From an uncultured Williamsia sp. (GTDB lineage Bacteria; Actinomycetota; Actinomycetes; Mycobacteriales; Mycobacteriaceae), in assembly GCF_947494875.1 (NCBI RefSeq), contig NZ_CANLWM010000009.1:186001-250000 (forward strand): a DNA stretch of 64,000 nt, read 5' to 3'. The notes beneath the pieces were generated by a model, which saw only the letters and a program-made list of their open reading frames with translations, did not search any database and was not told the DNA's origin. The position numbers were made by a program, and so were the translations under genes. Within the stretch, counting starts at the first letter, position 1, and each line of letters starts with the position of its first letter. Shown here piece by piece: positions 9,069-18,751 of the stretch.

Positions 9069-10574
9069 GTGACCACCTCTTCCGACGCCCGCCGCCTCGG
9101 CCCCGATCTCCGTGTCGCGCACGATCTCGCGGCCGACGTCCTCGTCGTGGGACTCCTCTCCGGGTCCGACGACGGTTCGCCTCGTGTCGCCGGATCGGGC
9201 CTGTCGCAGGACGCCGCCGACGCGGTCGCGACCGCGGCCGCCGCGGTGGGAGCCACCGGCGCCGTCGGACAGACCCATCGCGTCCCCGCGCCGGACGGGG
9301 TCGACGCCACGAGCGTGGTCACGGTCGGACTCGGCGGCGACGCGGACGTCACCGGCGACGCCGTACGCCAGGCCGCCGGCACCGCGGCACGCGGACTCGA
9401 CGGTGTCGCGAGTGCGGTCACCACGCTCTCGACGCTCGACCTGTCCGCCGCGGCCGAGGGATTCTTCCTCGGCGCATACCGGTTCGAGGAGTTCCGGTCG
9501 CAGAAGTCGCGGTCGTCGACCACACCGCTGGGGTCCGTGGCCCTCGTCGCCGCCGACGACGCGCAGGACGCGGACGCCGTCGTCGACCACGCGCGGCACG
9601 TCGCCGAGGCCGTCGCGATCGCCCGCGACTTCGTCAACACCCCGCCGAGTCACCTCTACCCCGACGAGTTCGCGCGCCGCGCCGCCGACCTCGGCCGCGA
9701 CGCCGGCCTCGAGGTCGAGGTCCTCGACGACGATGCGCTGCGCGCAGGCGGGTACGGCGGGATCGTGGGCGTGGGCAAGGGCTCGTCGCGACAGCCTCGC
9801 CTTGTCCGGCTGGCCCACCGCAGCGGTGTGGACGACGCCCGCACCGTCGCGCTCGTCGGCAAGGGCATCACCTTCGACACCGGCGGCATCTCCATCAAGC
9901 CCGCCGCGAACATGGAGAACATGACGTCGGACATGGGTGGCGCCGCCGCCGTCGTCGCGACGGTGGTGCTCGCCGCGCGTCTCGGTGTCGGCGTCGACGT
10001 GATCGCGACCGTGCCCATGGCGGAGAACATGCCGTCGTCGACCGCCCAGCGCCCCGGCGACGTCCTCACCCAGTACGGCGGGACGACCGTGGAGGTGCTC
10101 AACACCGACGCGGAGGGGCGTCTGATCCTGGCCGACGCCATCGTCCGCGCCGTCGAGGACGAGCCCGACTACCTCATCGACACCGCGACCCTCACCGGCG
10201 CGCAGATGGTCGCGCTCGGCGCACGCACACCGGGCGTGATGGGCACCGACGATTTCCGGGACCGTGTCGCGGAGATCTCGCGGCGCGTCGGGGAGCACGG
10301 GTGGCCGATGCCGTTCCCGGAGGAGCTCCGGGCCGACCTCAAGTCCCGTGTGGCCGACCTCGCCAACGTCACCAACCACCGCAACGGCGGGATGCTGGCG
10401 GCGGGCATCTTCCTGCGTGAATTCGTCCCGGCGGGGCTGGACTGGGCGCACGTCGACATCGCCGGGCCGGCGTTCAACACCGGCGGACCGTGGGGCCACA
10501 CGCCCAAGGGCGGAACCGGCGTGCCGGTGCGCACGATGATCGCCGTCATCGAGGACATCGCGGCGAACGGCTGA
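9069..10574 (+). CDS. pepA: leucyl aminopeptidase, M17 family
   Basis: 501 residues. A cytoplasmic two-metal aminopeptidase that removes N-terminal residues from peptides. The M17 signature NTDAEGRL is at 345-352. Other active-site elements are [19 protein letters not shown] and [13 protein letters not shown], which supply the Lys and Asp/Glu metal ligands. The N-terminal third is the variable macro-like domain. Position equals M. tuberculosis Rv2213 (pepB). GTG at 9069 is preceded by GAAAGG at good spacing; a TAGGCT -10 box at 9027-9032 would give a short leader, contrasting with the leaderless genes around it. Confidence 0.94.
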   Translation: MTTSSDARRLGPDLRVAHDLAADVLVVGLLSGSDDGSPRVAGSGLSQDAADAVATAAAAVGATGAVGQTHRVPAPDGVDATSVVTVGLGGDADVTGDAVRQAAGTAARGLDGVASAVTTLSTLDLSAAAEGFFLGAYRFEEFRSQKSRSSTTPLGSVALVAADDAQDADAVVDHARHVAEAVAIARDFVNTPPSHLYPDEFARRAADLGRDAGLEVEVLDDDALRAGGYGGIVGVGKGSSRQPRLVRLAHRSGVDDARTVALVGKGITFDTGGISIKPAANMENMTSDMGGAAAVVATVVLAARLGVGVDVIATVPMAENMPSSTAQRPGDVLTQYGGTTVEVLNTDAEGRLILADAIVRAVEDEPDYLIDTATLTGAQMVALGARTPGVMGTDDFRDRVAEISRRVGEHGWPMPFPEELRADLKSRVADLANVTNHRNGGMLAAGIFLREFVPAGLDWAHVDIAGPAFNTGGPWGHTPKGGTGVPVRTMIAVIEDIAANG

Positions 10575-10647
10575 CCCGTCCGCGGGCAGCTGCGCACGAC
10601 CCCGGGCGAGACGTGGCGGGGGTCACCGTCGGAGAGGCCGCTACAGG

Positions 10648-10653
10648 TAGGGT
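10648..10653 (+). promoter_or_regulatory. candidate -10 box upstream of dlaT
   Basis: TAGGGT in the 196-base gap between pepA and dlaT; it would give a leader of about 110 bases. No clear -35 box. I see nothing else in this gap. Confidence 0.3.
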
Positions 10654-10770
10654 TTTCCCGGAGGGCGTGGCCGCATCATGTCGCGCCCGATTGCACGCCC
10701 GCGTCACCTCACCCGTGGTGAGCGGAACCGACGATCACACACCGGATCTCGAGTCGAGGAGTCGACAGAC

Positions 10771-12675
10771 ATGGCCTTCTCCGTCCAGATGCCCGCTCTC
10801 GGCGAGAGCGTCACCGAGGGAACAGTCACCCGCTGGCTGAAGCAGGAGGGGGACACGGTCACCGAGGACGAGCCGCTGCTGGAGGTCTCGACCGACAAGG
10901 TCGACACCGAGATCCCGGCGCCCGCCTCGGGTGTGCTGACGAAGATCATCGCGCAGGAGGACGACGTCGTCGAGGTCGGTGGCGACCTGGCCGAGATCGG
11001 CGAGGAGGGCGAGTCGCCCTCCGGCGGTGACGACTCCGGCAGCGACGACGCGTCCGACGATTCCTCGGACGACGACGAGGCCGGTGGCACGGCGCCCGCC
11101 GACGAGTCCGGCGACTCCCCCGCCGACGAGCCCGAGCCGTCCGCCGACGCCGACGAGCCCGCGAAGAAGCCGACCGCCGGCGCCGATTCCGGCGGTGACG
11201 GCACCGACGTGACGATGCCGGAACTCGGCGAGTCCGTCACCGAGGGCACGGTCACCAACTGGCTGAAGTCCGTCGGCGACGAGGTCGCCGAGGACGAGCC
11301 GCTGCTCGAGGTCTCCACCGACAAGGTCGACACCGAGATCCCCTCGCCGGTCGCGGGCACCCTGCTCGAGATCGTCGCGAACGAGGACGACGTGGTCGAG
11401 GTCGGTGGCCGGCTGGCCGTCATCGGATCCGGCAGCCCGGCGTCCTCCGGCGGTTCGTCGGACGACGACTCCGACGACTCCGCGTCCGCGCCGTCCTCCG
11501 ACGACTCCGGTTCCGACTCCGCCGACGCCGACACCGACTCCGGCAGCTCCGACGCCGGCAAGGAGTCCGTCGCCTCCGAGTCGGACACGTCCCCGCAGCC
11601 CGAGCCCGACTCCTCGTCGGAGGACTCGGCCCCGAAGCAGGAGTCGGCCCCGAGGCAGGAGTCGTCCTCCGGTGGCGACTCGTCGCGCTCGCAGCCCGAG
11701 ACCCTGTCCTCGACGCCGTACGTCACCCCGCTGGTGCGCAAGCTGGCGCAGGAGAACAACGTCGACCTGGACTCGGTGAAGGGCACCGGCGTCGGAGGCC
11801 GCATCCGCAAGCAGGACGTGTTGGCCGCCGCCGAGGAGTCGAAGAAGCCCGCCGAGCAGGCCGCCCCGGCCGCGAGCGCGCCGTCGACCCCCGCACCGTC
11901 GACGCCGAGCACCCCGTCGGCGCCGAAGGGTGTCCGCCCCGAGCTCGCCTCGCTGCGCGGGACCACGCAGAAGGTCAACCGGATCCGTCTCATCACGGCG
12001 AAGAAGACCCGCGAGTCGCTGCAGACCAGCGCCCAGCTGACGCAGGTGTTCGAGGTCGACCTGACCCGCGTCGTCGCCCTGCGTGCCGCAGCGAAGGCGT
12101 CGTTCAAGTCCTCCGAGGGCGTGAACCTGACCTATCTGCCGATCATCGCGAAGGCGACCGTGGAGGCGCTCAAGGCGCACCCGAACGTCAACGCCAGCAT
12201 CGACGAGGACGCCAAGGAGATCACCTACCACGGGTCGGTGAACCTGGGCATCGCCGTCGACACGGAGCAGGGGCTGCTCTCGCCGGTCATCCACAACGCC
12301 GACGACCTGTCGATCGCCGGGCTCGCCCGCGCCATCGCGGACATCGCGTCGCGGGCCCGGGAGAACAAGCTCAAGCCCGACGAGCTGGCCGGTGGCACGT
12401 TCACCATCACGAACATCGGTAGCCAGGGCGCCCTGTTCGACACCCCGATCCTGGTGCCGCCGCAGGCGGCCATGCTCGGGACCGGCGCCATCGTCAAGCG
12501 GCCCACCGTCATCACCTCCGACGACGGCTCCGAGTCGATCGCGGTGCGGTCGATGTCGTTCCTGCCGCTGACCTACGACCACCGCCTCATCGACGGTGCG
12601 GACGCCGGTCGGTTCCTGACCACGGTCAAGCATCGGCTCGAGGAAGCGGCGTTCGGGGCCGAGCTGGGGCTGTAG
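10771..12675 (+). CDS. dlaT: dihydrolipoamide acyltransferase (E2), two lipoyl domains
   Basis: 634 residues. Two lipoyl domains each carry [11 protein letters not shown], with lipoylated K43 and K185. They are joined by long Asp/Ser/Glu-rich linkers, followed by a peripheral-subunit binding domain (about 316-353, [13 protein letters not shown]) and an acyltransferase domain ending in [12 protein letters not shown] with catalytic H604 and D608. In M. tuberculosis DlaT (Rv2215, 553 residues) is the E2 of pyruvate dehydrogenase and of the peroxynitrite reductase system; older annotation calls it SucB. ATG at 10771 begins the first lipoyl domain exactly. The downstream lipB and lipA supply its cofactor, so this is a substrate-plus-modifier operon. 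The extra length is in the linkers. Confidence 0.93.
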   Translation: MAFSVQMPALGESVTEGTVTRWLKQEGDTVTEDEPLLEVSTDKVDTEIPAPASGVLTKIIAQEDDVVEVGGDLAEIGEEGESPSGGDDSGSDDASDDSSDDDEAGGTAPADESGDSPADEPEPSADADEPAKKPTAGADSGGDGTDVTMPELGESVTEGTVTNWLKSVGDEVAEDEPLLEVSTDKVDTEIPSPVAGTLLEIVANEDDVVEVGGRLAVIGSGSPASSGGSSDDDSDDSASAPSSDDSGSDSADADTDSGSSDAGKESVASESDTSPQPEPDSSSEDSAPKQESAPRQESSSGGDSSRSQPETLSSTPYVTPLVRKLAQENNVDLDSVKGTGVGGRIRKQDVLAAAEESKKPAEQAAPAASAPSTPAPSTPSTPSAPKGVRPELASLRGTTQKVNRIRLITAKKTRESLQTSAQLTQVFEVDLTRVVALRAAAKASFKSSEGVNLTYLPIIAKATVEALKAHPNVNASIDEDAKEITYHGSVNLGIAVDTEQGLLSPVIHNADDLSIAGLARAIADIASRARENKLKPDELAGGTFTITNIGSQGALFDTPILVPPQAAMLGTGAIVKRPTVITSDDGSESIAVRSMSFLPLTYDHRLIDGADAGRFLTTVKHRLEEAAFGAELGL

Positions 12676-12680
12676 GCCGC

Positions 12681-13568
12681 ATGCGAGTGGTGGTCGCCGG
12701 CTCGTCCGGCCTCATCGGCACGGCGCTCGTCTCCGCGCTGCGGGACGGCGGACACGATGTGTCCCGTCTGGTCCGCCGCGAACCGCGTTCGGACGACGAG
12801 ATCGGGTGGGCGCCGGAGACCTTCGGCCTCACCGACGACGCGCTCGAGGGTGTGGACGCCGTGATCAACCTGTGCGGCGTCGGCATCGCGAGTCGCCCGT
12901 GGTCGGGTCAGTTCAAGCAGGAGCTGCGCGACAGCCGGATCATCCCCACGCAGGTGCTCGCCGACGCGATCGTCGAACACGAGGTGCCGACCTTCATCAG
13001 CGCGAGCGCCACCGGGTTCTACGGATTCACCGGCGACGACGAACGCACGGAGAGCAGCCCTCGGGGCAGCGGGTTCCTGGCGGACCTCTCCGCCGACTGG
13101 GAGCGCACGGCCTCGCTGGCCACCTCGGCGCGCGTCGTCCATCTGCGCACGGCACCCGCGTTCTCCCGCTCGGGCGGTCTTCTCGGTCCGCTGCGGCCGC
13201 TGTTCAAGGCCGGGCTGGGCGCGAGGTTGGGCGACGGGAAGCAGTGGTTCCCGTGGATCACCCTCACCGACCACGTCCGGGCGGTACAGCACGTGTTGAC
13301 CGGCGAGATGGCGGGTCCGGTGAACATCACCTCTCCGCAGCCGGTCACCAACGCCGAGTTCACCGCCGCCTTCGGACGTGCCGTGCACCGGCCCGCGTTC
13401 TTCCGAGCACCCCGCGCGGTGCTGCGTGTGGCGGGCGGCGAGCTCGCGCTGGAGATGCTGCTCGGCGGACAGCGCGCGGTGCCGACGGTGCTGCAGGACA
13501 GTGGGTTCACCTTCACCCACCCCACCGTCGACGACGGCCTGCGGTGGGCGAACGGGAGCGACCGGTGA
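12681..13568 (+). CDS. TIGR01777-type epimerase (SDR fold)
   Basis: 295 residues, matching Rv2216. The N-terminal [23 protein letters not shown] is a Rossmann NAD(P) motif. [20 protein letters not shown] is diagnostic of the TIGR01777 epimerase family, with a C-terminal DUF1731-like region ([17 protein letters not shown] to DDGLRWANG). The substrate is unknown, although the family is often annotated as a cell-division-inhibitor-like nucleotide-sugar epimerase. It starts five bases after dlaT and its stop overlaps the lipB start, so it belongs to the lipoate operon transcriptionally; a metabolic link to lipoate is not known. Confidence 0.9.
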   Translation: MRVVVAGSSGLIGTALVSALRDGGHDVSRLVRREPRSDDEIGWAPETFGLTDDALEGVDAVINLCGVGIASRPWSGQFKQELRDSRIIPTQVLADAIVEHEVPTFISASATGFYGFTGDDERTESSPRGSGFLADLSADWERTASLATSARVVHLRTAPAFSRSGGLLGPLRPLFKAGLGARLGDGKQWFPWITLTDHVRAVQHVLTGEMAGPVNITSPQPVTNAEFTAAFGRAVHRPAFFRAPRAVLRVAGGELALEMLLGGQRAVPTVLQDSGFTFTHPTVDDGLRWANGSDR

Positions 13569-14275
13569 GCGGCGCGCGTCGCGACCCCGCCGCCCTCGAG
13601 GTCCGGTCGATGGGCGTCGTCGACTACGCCGAGGCGTTCGAGGTCCAGCACCGGCTCGCGGGCGAGCGCGCCGACGGCACCCTCGACCACGACGTCCTGC
13701 TGCTGCTGGAACACCCGCCGGTGTACACCGCGGGCAAGCGCACCGAGCCCGGCGACCGTCCGGTCGACGGGACACCGGTCGTCGAGGTCGACCGCGGCGG
13801 CAAGATCACCTGGCACGGCCCCGGTCAGCTGGTGGGCTACCCGATCGTCGCGCTCGCCGAGCCCCTCGACGTCGTCGACTACGTGCGCCGCATCGAGGAG
13901 GCCATGATCAGCGTCTGCGCCGCCCGGGGCGTGGATGCCGGGCGGGTCGACGGTCGCAGCGGCGCCTGGGTCGCCGCCGATCCGGCGACGGGGCGCCCGG
14001 AGCGCAAGGTCGCCGCGATCGGCATCCGCGTCGCCCGCGGGGTCGCGCTCCACGGGTTCGCGCTGAACTGCGATCCCGATCTCGGTGCCTTCTCCTCGAT
14101 CGTCCCGTGCGGCATACCGGACGCCGGGGTCACGTCGCTGACCGCCGAGCTCGGGCGCCACGTCGGCGTCGACGACGTGCGGGAGGCCGTCGCGGCGGCC
14201 GTCGCGGACGCACTCGACGGCCCCCGACCGCGGACCGGTGCGCAGGATCGGCCGCGCGTAGCATCGACGCAGTGA
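13565..14275 (+). CDS. lipB: lipoyl(octanoyl) transferase
   Basis: 236 residues. LipB moves octanoate from acyl carrier protein to the lipoyl lysine of E2 and GcvH proteins. Family motifs: [20 protein letters not shown], the ERKVAAIG segment with catalytic K148, and IVPCGI with the acyl-accepting C182. GTG at 13565 overlaps the previous stop as GTGA; no other start gives the family N-terminus ([17 protein letters not shown]). lipA follows with the same kind of overlap. Substrates nearby are DlaT (two lipoyl domains, same operon) and the glycine cleavage H protein encoded elsewhere. Confidence 0.95.
   Translation: MSGARRDPAALEVRSMGVVDYAEAFEVQHRLAGERADGTLDHDVLLLLEHPPVYTAGKRTEPGDRPVDGTPVVEVDRGGKITWHGPGQLVGYPIVALAEPLDVVDYVRRIEEAMISVCAARGVDAGRVDGRSGAWVAADPATGRPERKVAAIGIRVARGVALHGFALNCDPDLGAFSSIVPCGIPDAGVTSLTAELGRHVGVDDVREAVAAAVADALDGPRPRTGAQDRPRVASTQ
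14259..14264 (+). promoter_or_regulatory. possible internal leaderless promoter for lipA
   Basis: TAGCAT inside the end of lipB, seven bases before the lipA GTG at 14272. It could supply LipA independently of the dlaT-lipB transcript. Confidence 0.4.
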
Positions 14276-15318
14276 CATCGCACTCGCCGGACACCACCAC
14301 CGCTTCCCAGGACACCGCGCCCGGAGGGCGGAAACTGCTGCGTCTCGAGGTGCGCAACGCGCAGACCCCGATCGAACGCAAGCCGGAGTGGATCCGCACC
14401 CGCGCGACGATGGGACCGGAGTTCACCGAGCTCAAGAAGCTGGTGAAGCGCGAGGGCCTGCACACGGTGTGCGAGGAGGCCGGGTGCCCGAACATCTACG
14501 AGTGCTGGGAGGACCGCGAGGCCACCTTCCTCATCGGTGGCGAGCAGTGCACCCGGCGCTGCGACTTCTGCCAGATCGACACCGGCAAGCCCGCCGAACT
14601 CGACCGCGACGAGCCGCGGCGTGTGGCCGAGAGCGTGCAGGCGATGGGCCTGCGCTACTCGACCATCACCGGCGTCGCCCGCGATGACCTGCCCGACGGC
14701 GGCGCGTGGCTCTACGCCGAGACGGTGCGCCAGATCCACGCGCTGAACCCGGGCACCGGGGTGGAGAACCTCATCCCCGATTTCACCGGTGACGCCGACC
14801 AGCTCGCCGAGGTGTTCGACTCGCGCCCCGAGGTTCTCGCGCACAACCTGGAGACGGTGCCGCGCATCTTCAAGCGCATCCGGCCCGCGTTCCGGTACGA
14901 CCGCTCGCTGGGTGTCCTCACCGCCGCCCGTGACGCCGGTCTCGTCACCAAGTCCAACCTGATCCTGGGCATGGGCGAGACGCCGGAGGAGATCCGCGAG
15001 GCCCTGGCCGACCTGCACGAGGCCGGCTGCGACATCGTCACGATCACCCAGTACCTCCGCCCGTCGCCGCGTCACCATCCGGTCGACCGGTGGGTCAAGC
15101 CCGAGGAGTTCGTCGAGCACTCGCAGTACGCCGAGGAGCTCGGGTTCGCCGGTGTGATGGCCGGTCCGCTGGTGCGGTCGTCCTACCGCGCGGGCCGCCT
15201 CTACGCGCAGGCGATGCGTCGTCACGGGCGCGAGCTGCCCGCCGCGATGGCCCACCTCGCCGACGAGTCCGGCGCGGCGCAGGAAGCCACCTCGGTGCTG
15301 GAGCGCCTCGCACGCTGA
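14272..15318 (+). CDS. lipA: lipoyl synthase, radical SAM
   Basis: 348 residues. LipA inserts two sulfurs into octanoyl groups placed by LipB. Both 4Fe-4S sites are complete: the auxiliary, sacrificial cluster CX4CX5C at C67, C72 and C78, and the radical-SAM CX3CX2C at C93, C97 and C100. The C-terminal LVRSSYRAG carries the RSSY motif whose Ser ligates the auxiliary cluster. GTG at 14272 overlaps the lipB stop (GTGA); the first 25 residues are a variable extension. A short GC hairpin follows the stop. Cluster supply may involve the HesB-type carrier at the left of the window (inference). Confidence 0.96.
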   Translation: MTSHSPDTTTASQDTAPGGRKLLRLEVRNAQTPIERKPEWIRTRATMGPEFTELKKLVKREGLHTVCEEAGCPNIYECWEDREATFLIGGEQCTRRCDFCQIDTGKPAELDRDEPRRVAESVQAMGLRYSTITGVARDDLPDGGAWLYAETVRQIHALNPGTGVENLIPDFTGDADQLAEVFDSRPEVLAHNLETVPRIFKRIRPAFRYDRSLGVLTAARDAGLVTKSNLILGMGETPEEIREALADLHEAGCDIVTITQYLRPSPRHHPVDRWVKPEEFVEHSQYAEELGFAGVMAGPLVRSSYRAGRLYAQAMRRHGRELPAAMAHLADESGAAQEATSVLERLAR

Positions 15319-15325
15319 CCGGCGT

Positions 15326-15342
15326 CTCCGCCTCTGGCGGAG
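15326..15342 (+). terminator. hairpin after lipA
   Basis: CTCCGCC-TCT-GGCGGAG, seven perfect base pairs around a three-base loop, eight bases past the lipA stop. No U-tract. A likely end of the dlaT-lipA transcript. Confidence 0.55.
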
Positions 15343-15359
15343 GGTCGGGCCCGGTCCCC

Positions 15360-15365
15360 TATCCT
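15360..15365 (+). promoter_or_regulatory. leaderless -10 box of the DUF4191 gene
   Basis: TATCCT with seven bases to the ATG at 15373, the same layout and hexamer as the DUF3043 promoter at 3258. Confidence 0.6.
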
Positions 15366-15372
15366 GGGTGCC

Positions 15373-16110
15373 ATGGCGAAGGCAGATGCGTCGAAAGAGG
15401 CGAAGGCGGCGGCCAAGGCCGCCCGCAAGCAGGCGTCGCGCGATCGGCGCAAGCAGCTCTGGCAGGCGTTCCAGATGCAGCGCAAGGACGACAAGCTGCT
15501 GCTGCCCCTGATGATCGGCGCTCTGCTGGTCTCGACCGCGGTGTTCGTCGTCGTCGGGCTCGTCGTCGGCCTGCTGTGGTTCCTGCTCCCGCTGGGCATC
15601 GTCCTCGGCGTGCTGATCGCCTTCATCATCTTCGGTCGCCGCGTGCAGAGCAGTGTGTTCCGCAAGGCCGAGGGTCAGGCCGGTGCCGCGGGGTGGGCGC
15701 TGGACAACATGCGCGGCCGGTGGCGGGTCAAGCAGGCCGTCACGGGCACCGCCCACCTCGACGCCGTGCACCGCGTGATCGGCAAGCCCGGCGTGATCCT
15801 CGTCGGTGAGGGGTCCCCGGCCCGTGTGCGGCAGCTGCTCGCGCAGGAGAAGAAGAAGATCGCCCGGGTCGTCGGCGACACCCCCATCTACGACGTCGTC
15901 GTCGGCAACGACGATGGCCAGGTCCCGCTGAAGCGTCTCGAGCGCCACCTCAACAAGTTGCCGAACAACATCGACGGCAAGCGGATCGACGCCCTCGAGG
16001 GTCGCCTCGCCGCACTCGGCGGACGTCAGGCCGGCCCCGGTGTGCCCAAGGGTCCGATGCCCGCGGGCGCGAAGATGCGCAACGTCGCCCGCACCGCCCG
16101 GCGGCGCTGA
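15373..16110 (+). CDS. DUF4191 membrane protein
   Basis: 245 residues, equivalent to Rv2219. A short Lys/Ala-rich cytoplasmic N-terminus (MAKADASKEAKAAAKAARKQ) is followed by two hydrophobic helices at about 41-63 and 66-88. The remaining 155 residues are soluble, contain GKPGVILVGEGSPARVRQLL, and end in a basic tail. The function is unknown; it is one of the small membrane proteins conserved in this order next to the lipoate and glutamine genes. It has its own promoter and is convergent with the GntR gene eight bases away. Confidence 0.88.
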   Translation: MAKADASKEAKAAAKAARKQASRDRRKQLWQAFQMQRKDDKLLLPLMIGALLVSTAVFVVVGLVVGLLWFLLPLGIVLGVLIAFIIFGRRVQSSVFRKAEGQAGAAGWALDNMRGRWRVKQAVTGTAHLDAVHRVIGKPGVILVGEGSPARVRQLLAQEKKKIARVVGDTPIYDVVVGNDDGQVPLKRLERHLNKLPNNIDGKRIDALEGRLAALGGRQAGPGVPKGPMPAGAKMRNVARTARRR

Positions 16111-16117
16111 CCCGGAC

Positions 16118-16912
16118 TCAGCGCGGCTCGCCGGCCGCCGTCACGCGGCCGACGCCGGTGATCCGCAGCGGGAACTCCGGGCGGATCCTCCCGATCGCGA
16201 AGTCGACGCGGGCACCGGTCGCATCGCGGATGGTCTGTTCGAACACTTGCACCGGACTGCCCGGCGCGACGTCGAGGGTGTCGGCCACCCACGGGGCCGC
16301 GGGGTGCGCGCTGAGGTCGATGTCGTGGCTCGCCACGTCGACGCCGTGGTCGTCGAGCAGCGCGTAGAAGTCCCCGGTGAACGACGCGGCCGCGAGCCCG
16401 TCCGCCTCGGGCGCCCGGAGGTGGTTGGTGATGACCCCCATCGGCCGACCGTGCGCGTGCAACACGTAGGTCATGCAGAGCATGTCGTCGCCGGCGCCCA
16501 CGCCGTCGAGGCGCGCCGCGACCACCGGTGGGGCCGGGACACGGTCCCACGACAGCACTTGCGACGTCATGGCGATGTCGCCGACGTGCTCTGCCAACGA
16601 CTCCCCGCCGGGCAGACTGCCGTCGACCGTGCGGTGGTCCCCCACGACGAGGGTCCCGCGTCCCCGACGGCGCTCGATGATGCCCTCGTCGGCGAGCAAC
16701 GCCAGCGCCGCGCGGATCACGTCGCGTGATGCCCGGTACTCGCGCATCAACGCCGCCTCGTCGGCGAGGCGGGCGCTGTCGGTCCCGACCGGCCGGTCGG
16801 TGAGCGAGACGCGGAGCAGATCGCTCAACCGGCCGATCTCCAGGCGACGAGACCCCGACGTCCGCGGATCGGCGCGGCACACCGAGGGCGGATGCTCGTG
16901 TCGCGGGACCAT
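16118..16912 (-). CDS. GntR-family regulator, HutC/UTRA type
   Basis: 264 residues. An N-terminal winged helix (about 25-95) includes LADEAALMREYRASRDVIRAA and GIIERRRGRGTLVV. A UTRA ligand-binding domain (about 110-260) follows, with PMGVITNHLRA and PVQVFEQTIRDATGARVDFAIGRIRPE. HutC-type regulators usually sense a substrate or product of the adjacent genes. It is the last gene of the AtzG-like/amidase unit, 56 bases after the amidase, so it plausibly controls that operon through the palindrome at 18615-18633 (inference). It has no counterpart in the mycobacterial gene order here. The start is not certain: ATG at 16912 was used, but the first 25 residues are outside the conserved domain. Confidence 0.85.
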   Translation of the reverse strand: MVPRHEHPPSVCRADPRTSGSRRLEIGRLSDLLRVSLTDRPVGTDSARLADEAALMREYRASRDVIRAALALLADEGIIERRRGRGTLVVGDHRTVDGSLPGGESLAEHVGDIAMTSQVLSWDRVPAPPVVAARLDGVGAGDDMLCMTYVLHAHGRPMGVITNHLRAPEADGLAAASFTGDFYALLDDHGVDVASHDIDLSAHPAAPWVADTLDVAPGSPVQVFEQTIRDATGARVDFAIGRIRPEFPLRITGVGRVTAAGEPR

Positions 16913-16968
16913 GCCTCGACTGTGCAGCCCCGATGCGACGGCGGCGAAAGATCGTGGTTGCCGGTGGG

Positions 16969-18387
16969 TTACGCCGCGTCCGTCACCGCGATGTCCGCGA
17001 CCGGCGGCACGGCACGATGCCAGTCGCTGCGCTCCTGCACCGCGACGCCCGCGGCGAGCACACCCGCCTCGTCGAACGGTCGGCCCGCCACCTGCAGGCC
17101 CAGCGGCAAGCCGTCGGCGCTGAAGCCCATGGGCAGCGACATCGCCGGGTTGCCGATGCAGTCCCAGTACTGGGTGTGGATGGTCGCGAAGTCGTCGCCC
17201 TCGACGACGTCGACCGCGCGCGTGAGCGGCGACGCGCCGGTGGCACAGGTCGGGGTGACGACGAGGTCGACGTCGGTGTACAGCTCGGCCATCTGTTGCT
17301 GGGCGACCTGTCGGACCCGTTGCGCCTGCACGTAGTCGGCGCCGGTGAACGCCAGGCCGGCCGCGACCAGCGCGCGCGTCTCGGTGAAGTAGTCCGACCA
17401 GTGCGCGCGCAGGTCACCCAGGTGATACGCGAGCGCCTCGCTGAGCATGATGACCATGTTCGCCGCACGCATCTCGGCGTAGAGGGGCAGCTGGACCGGG
17501 ACGGCGGTCGCGCCGGCGTCCTCCAGCAGGGTCACCGCGTCCGCGAACAACCGCTGCGTCATCGGGTCGGCTGCATCGCCGGCCTCGTCGACGAGCGAGG
17601 CCACGCCGACACGTTTCCCGCGCAGGTCCCCCGATAGGCCGCCGACGACCGGCGTGTGGTCGGTGTCGATCGAGGTGAGATCCGACGGGTGATGCCCGGC
17701 GATCACGTCGAGGACGGCGGCACAGTCCGCCGCCGAGCGCGCCATCGGCCCGATGTGGTCGAGCGTGAAACCCAGCGGGACGCATCCCGACTTCGGCACC
17801 CGCCCGAATGTCGGCATCAGCCCGGTGATCCCGCAGTAGGCGGCGGGGATGCGGATGCTGCCCGCGGTGTCGGTGCCGAGCGCGGCGAACACCATGCCCG
17901 TGGAGACGGCACTGCCAGACCCCGAACTCGACCCGCCCGCCCAGCGGCTCAGATCCCATGGGTTGCGAGGGATCGGGAACGGCTTCTCCTCGTCCGGGGC
18001 ACCGATGGCGAACTCCATCGTCGTCAGCTTGCCGACGATCACGGCGCCGGCCTCCCGCAGGCGGGACACCACGACTGCGTCCTCGGGATTCCACGCGGCG
18101 TCATGCACGAGGCTCTGCGCCGTGGTCGGTCCCTCGGTCGTCGTGATGATGTCCTTCACCCCGACCGGGATGCCGTGCAGGGGCCCCCGGATGTGCCCGG
18201 CGCGCAACTCGGCGTCGGCGCGGGCGGCTGCGTCACGGGCCTGGTCGTCGAAACGGCTGACGAAGCTGCCGACCTCCGGGTCGATCCGGTCGGTGCGGGC
18301 GATCGCCTCCTCGGTCAGCTGCGCGGAGGTGACCTCGCCTCGTCGCAGACGTTCGGCGGTGCCGACGATGTCCGGCAGTGCGTCCAT
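16969..18387 (-). CDS. AtzE/GatA-type amidase
   Basis: 472 residues of the amidase-signature family. The Ser-cisSer-Lys triad is visible: Lys in PVGVKDIITT, cis-Ser in AGGSSSGSGSAVSTG, and the nucleophile in ALGTDTAGSIRIPAAYCG. An ATG at 18387 overlaps the small gene's TGA as TGATG; a GTG one codon earlier is an alternative. The small partner just upstream resembles AtzG, which holds AtzE (1-carboxybiuret hydrolase) the way GatC holds GatA. So this is probably a heteromeric amide or ureide hydrolase, not a stand-alone amidase. The real substrate is unknown: annotations in this family range from 1-carboxybiuret to aryl amides. A GntR regulator follows. Confidence 0.87.
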   Translation of the reverse strand: MDALPDIVGTAERLRRGEVTSAQLTEEAIARTDRIDPEVGSFVSRFDDQARDAAARADAELRAGHIRGPLHGIPVGVKDIITTTEGPTTAQSLVHDAAWNPEDAVVVSRLREAGAVIVGKLTTMEFAIGAPDEEKPFPIPRNPWDLSRWAGGSSSGSGSAVSTGMVFAALGTDTAGSIRIPAAYCGITGLMPTFGRVPKSGCVPLGFTLDHIGPMARSAADCAAVLDVIAGHHPSDLTSIDTDHTPVVGGLSGDLRGKRVGVASLVDEAGDAADPMTQRLFADAVTLLEDAGATAVPVQLPLYAEMRAANMVIMLSEALAYHLGDLRAHWSDYFTETRALVAAGLAFTGADYVQAQRVRQVAQQQMAELYTDVDLVVTPTCATGASPLTRAVDVVEGDDFATIHTQYWDCIGNPAMSLPMGFSADGLPLGLQVAGRPFDEAGVLAAGVAVQERSDWHRAVPPVADIAVTDAA

Positions 18388-18593
18388 CACCGATCACCCC
18401 CGGTGGGCACCCGCGGGTCCAGTGCGATCGCCGGGACGGCGTAGCGCGCGGCGGGCGTCGCATGGAGCATCTCGGCCAGTGGCCGGAACGCCGCGATCGT
18501 GCCCGCCAGGCGTGCACGGTCAGCGGCGTCCATCGACAGTCCGTGACCGGCGATCACGGCCTCGGCGTACGCCTCGGATGGGTGGTCGGACAT
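18387..18593 (-). CDS. AtzG-like (DUF4089) small amidase subunit
   Basis: 68 residues, mostly alpha-helical by composition: YAEAVIAGHGLSMDAADRARL, then AGTIAAFRPLAEMLHAT, then a Pro-rich end (AIALDPRVPTGGDR). Length, helix pattern and the fixed position directly before an AtzE-like amidase with overlapping codons match AtzG, a GatC-like chaperone subunit. Sequence similarity is judged by eye only, so the family name is an inference from pattern and context. GAGGAGGG sits eight bases before the ATG, the strongest ribosome site in this region. First gene of the amidase operon. Confidence 0.72.
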   Translation of the reverse strand: MSDHPSEAYAEAVIAGHGLSMDAADRARLAGTIAAFRPLAEMLHATPAARYAVPAIALDPRVPTGGDR

Positions 18594-18614
18594 GGCAGGC
18601 CCTCCTCGTCGGGA

Positions 18615-18633
18615 TCACCGAGGAACTCGGTGA
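18615..18633 (-). promoter_or_regulatory. palindrome TCACCGAG-N3-CTCGGTGA, candidate GntR operator
   Basis: A perfect inverted repeat with 8-bp arms and a 3-bp centre, lying about 20 bases upstream of the first gene of the amidase operon, where a repressor would block transcription. Size and symmetry suit a dimeric GntR protein, and the only regulator nearby is the operon's own UTRA-type gene. Assignment is inference. The rest of the 158-base gap holds no other clear signal. Confidence 0.5.
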
Positions 18634-18751
18634 CACCCAGCGAACGACGGACCCGTGTTACGCGGCCACCGCAGCACGCAACGATCAGGTTTCGCGGGCG
18701 ACACAACGCCATGAGCTGCGACGATCCCGACCGGAGGCCGGGTTACGCGGG

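Noticed and set aside
10735-12633. 632-codon minus-strand frame opposite dlaT
   Set aside because: Low-complexity Gly/Arg/Val sequence mirroring the repetitive Asp/Ser linkers of DlaT; no motif, so a shadow.
13879-15948. 689-codon minus-strand frame opposite lipB, lipA and DUF4191
   Set aside because: It crosses three well-supported genes and an intergenic terminator; composition is typical of a GC-driven antisense frame.
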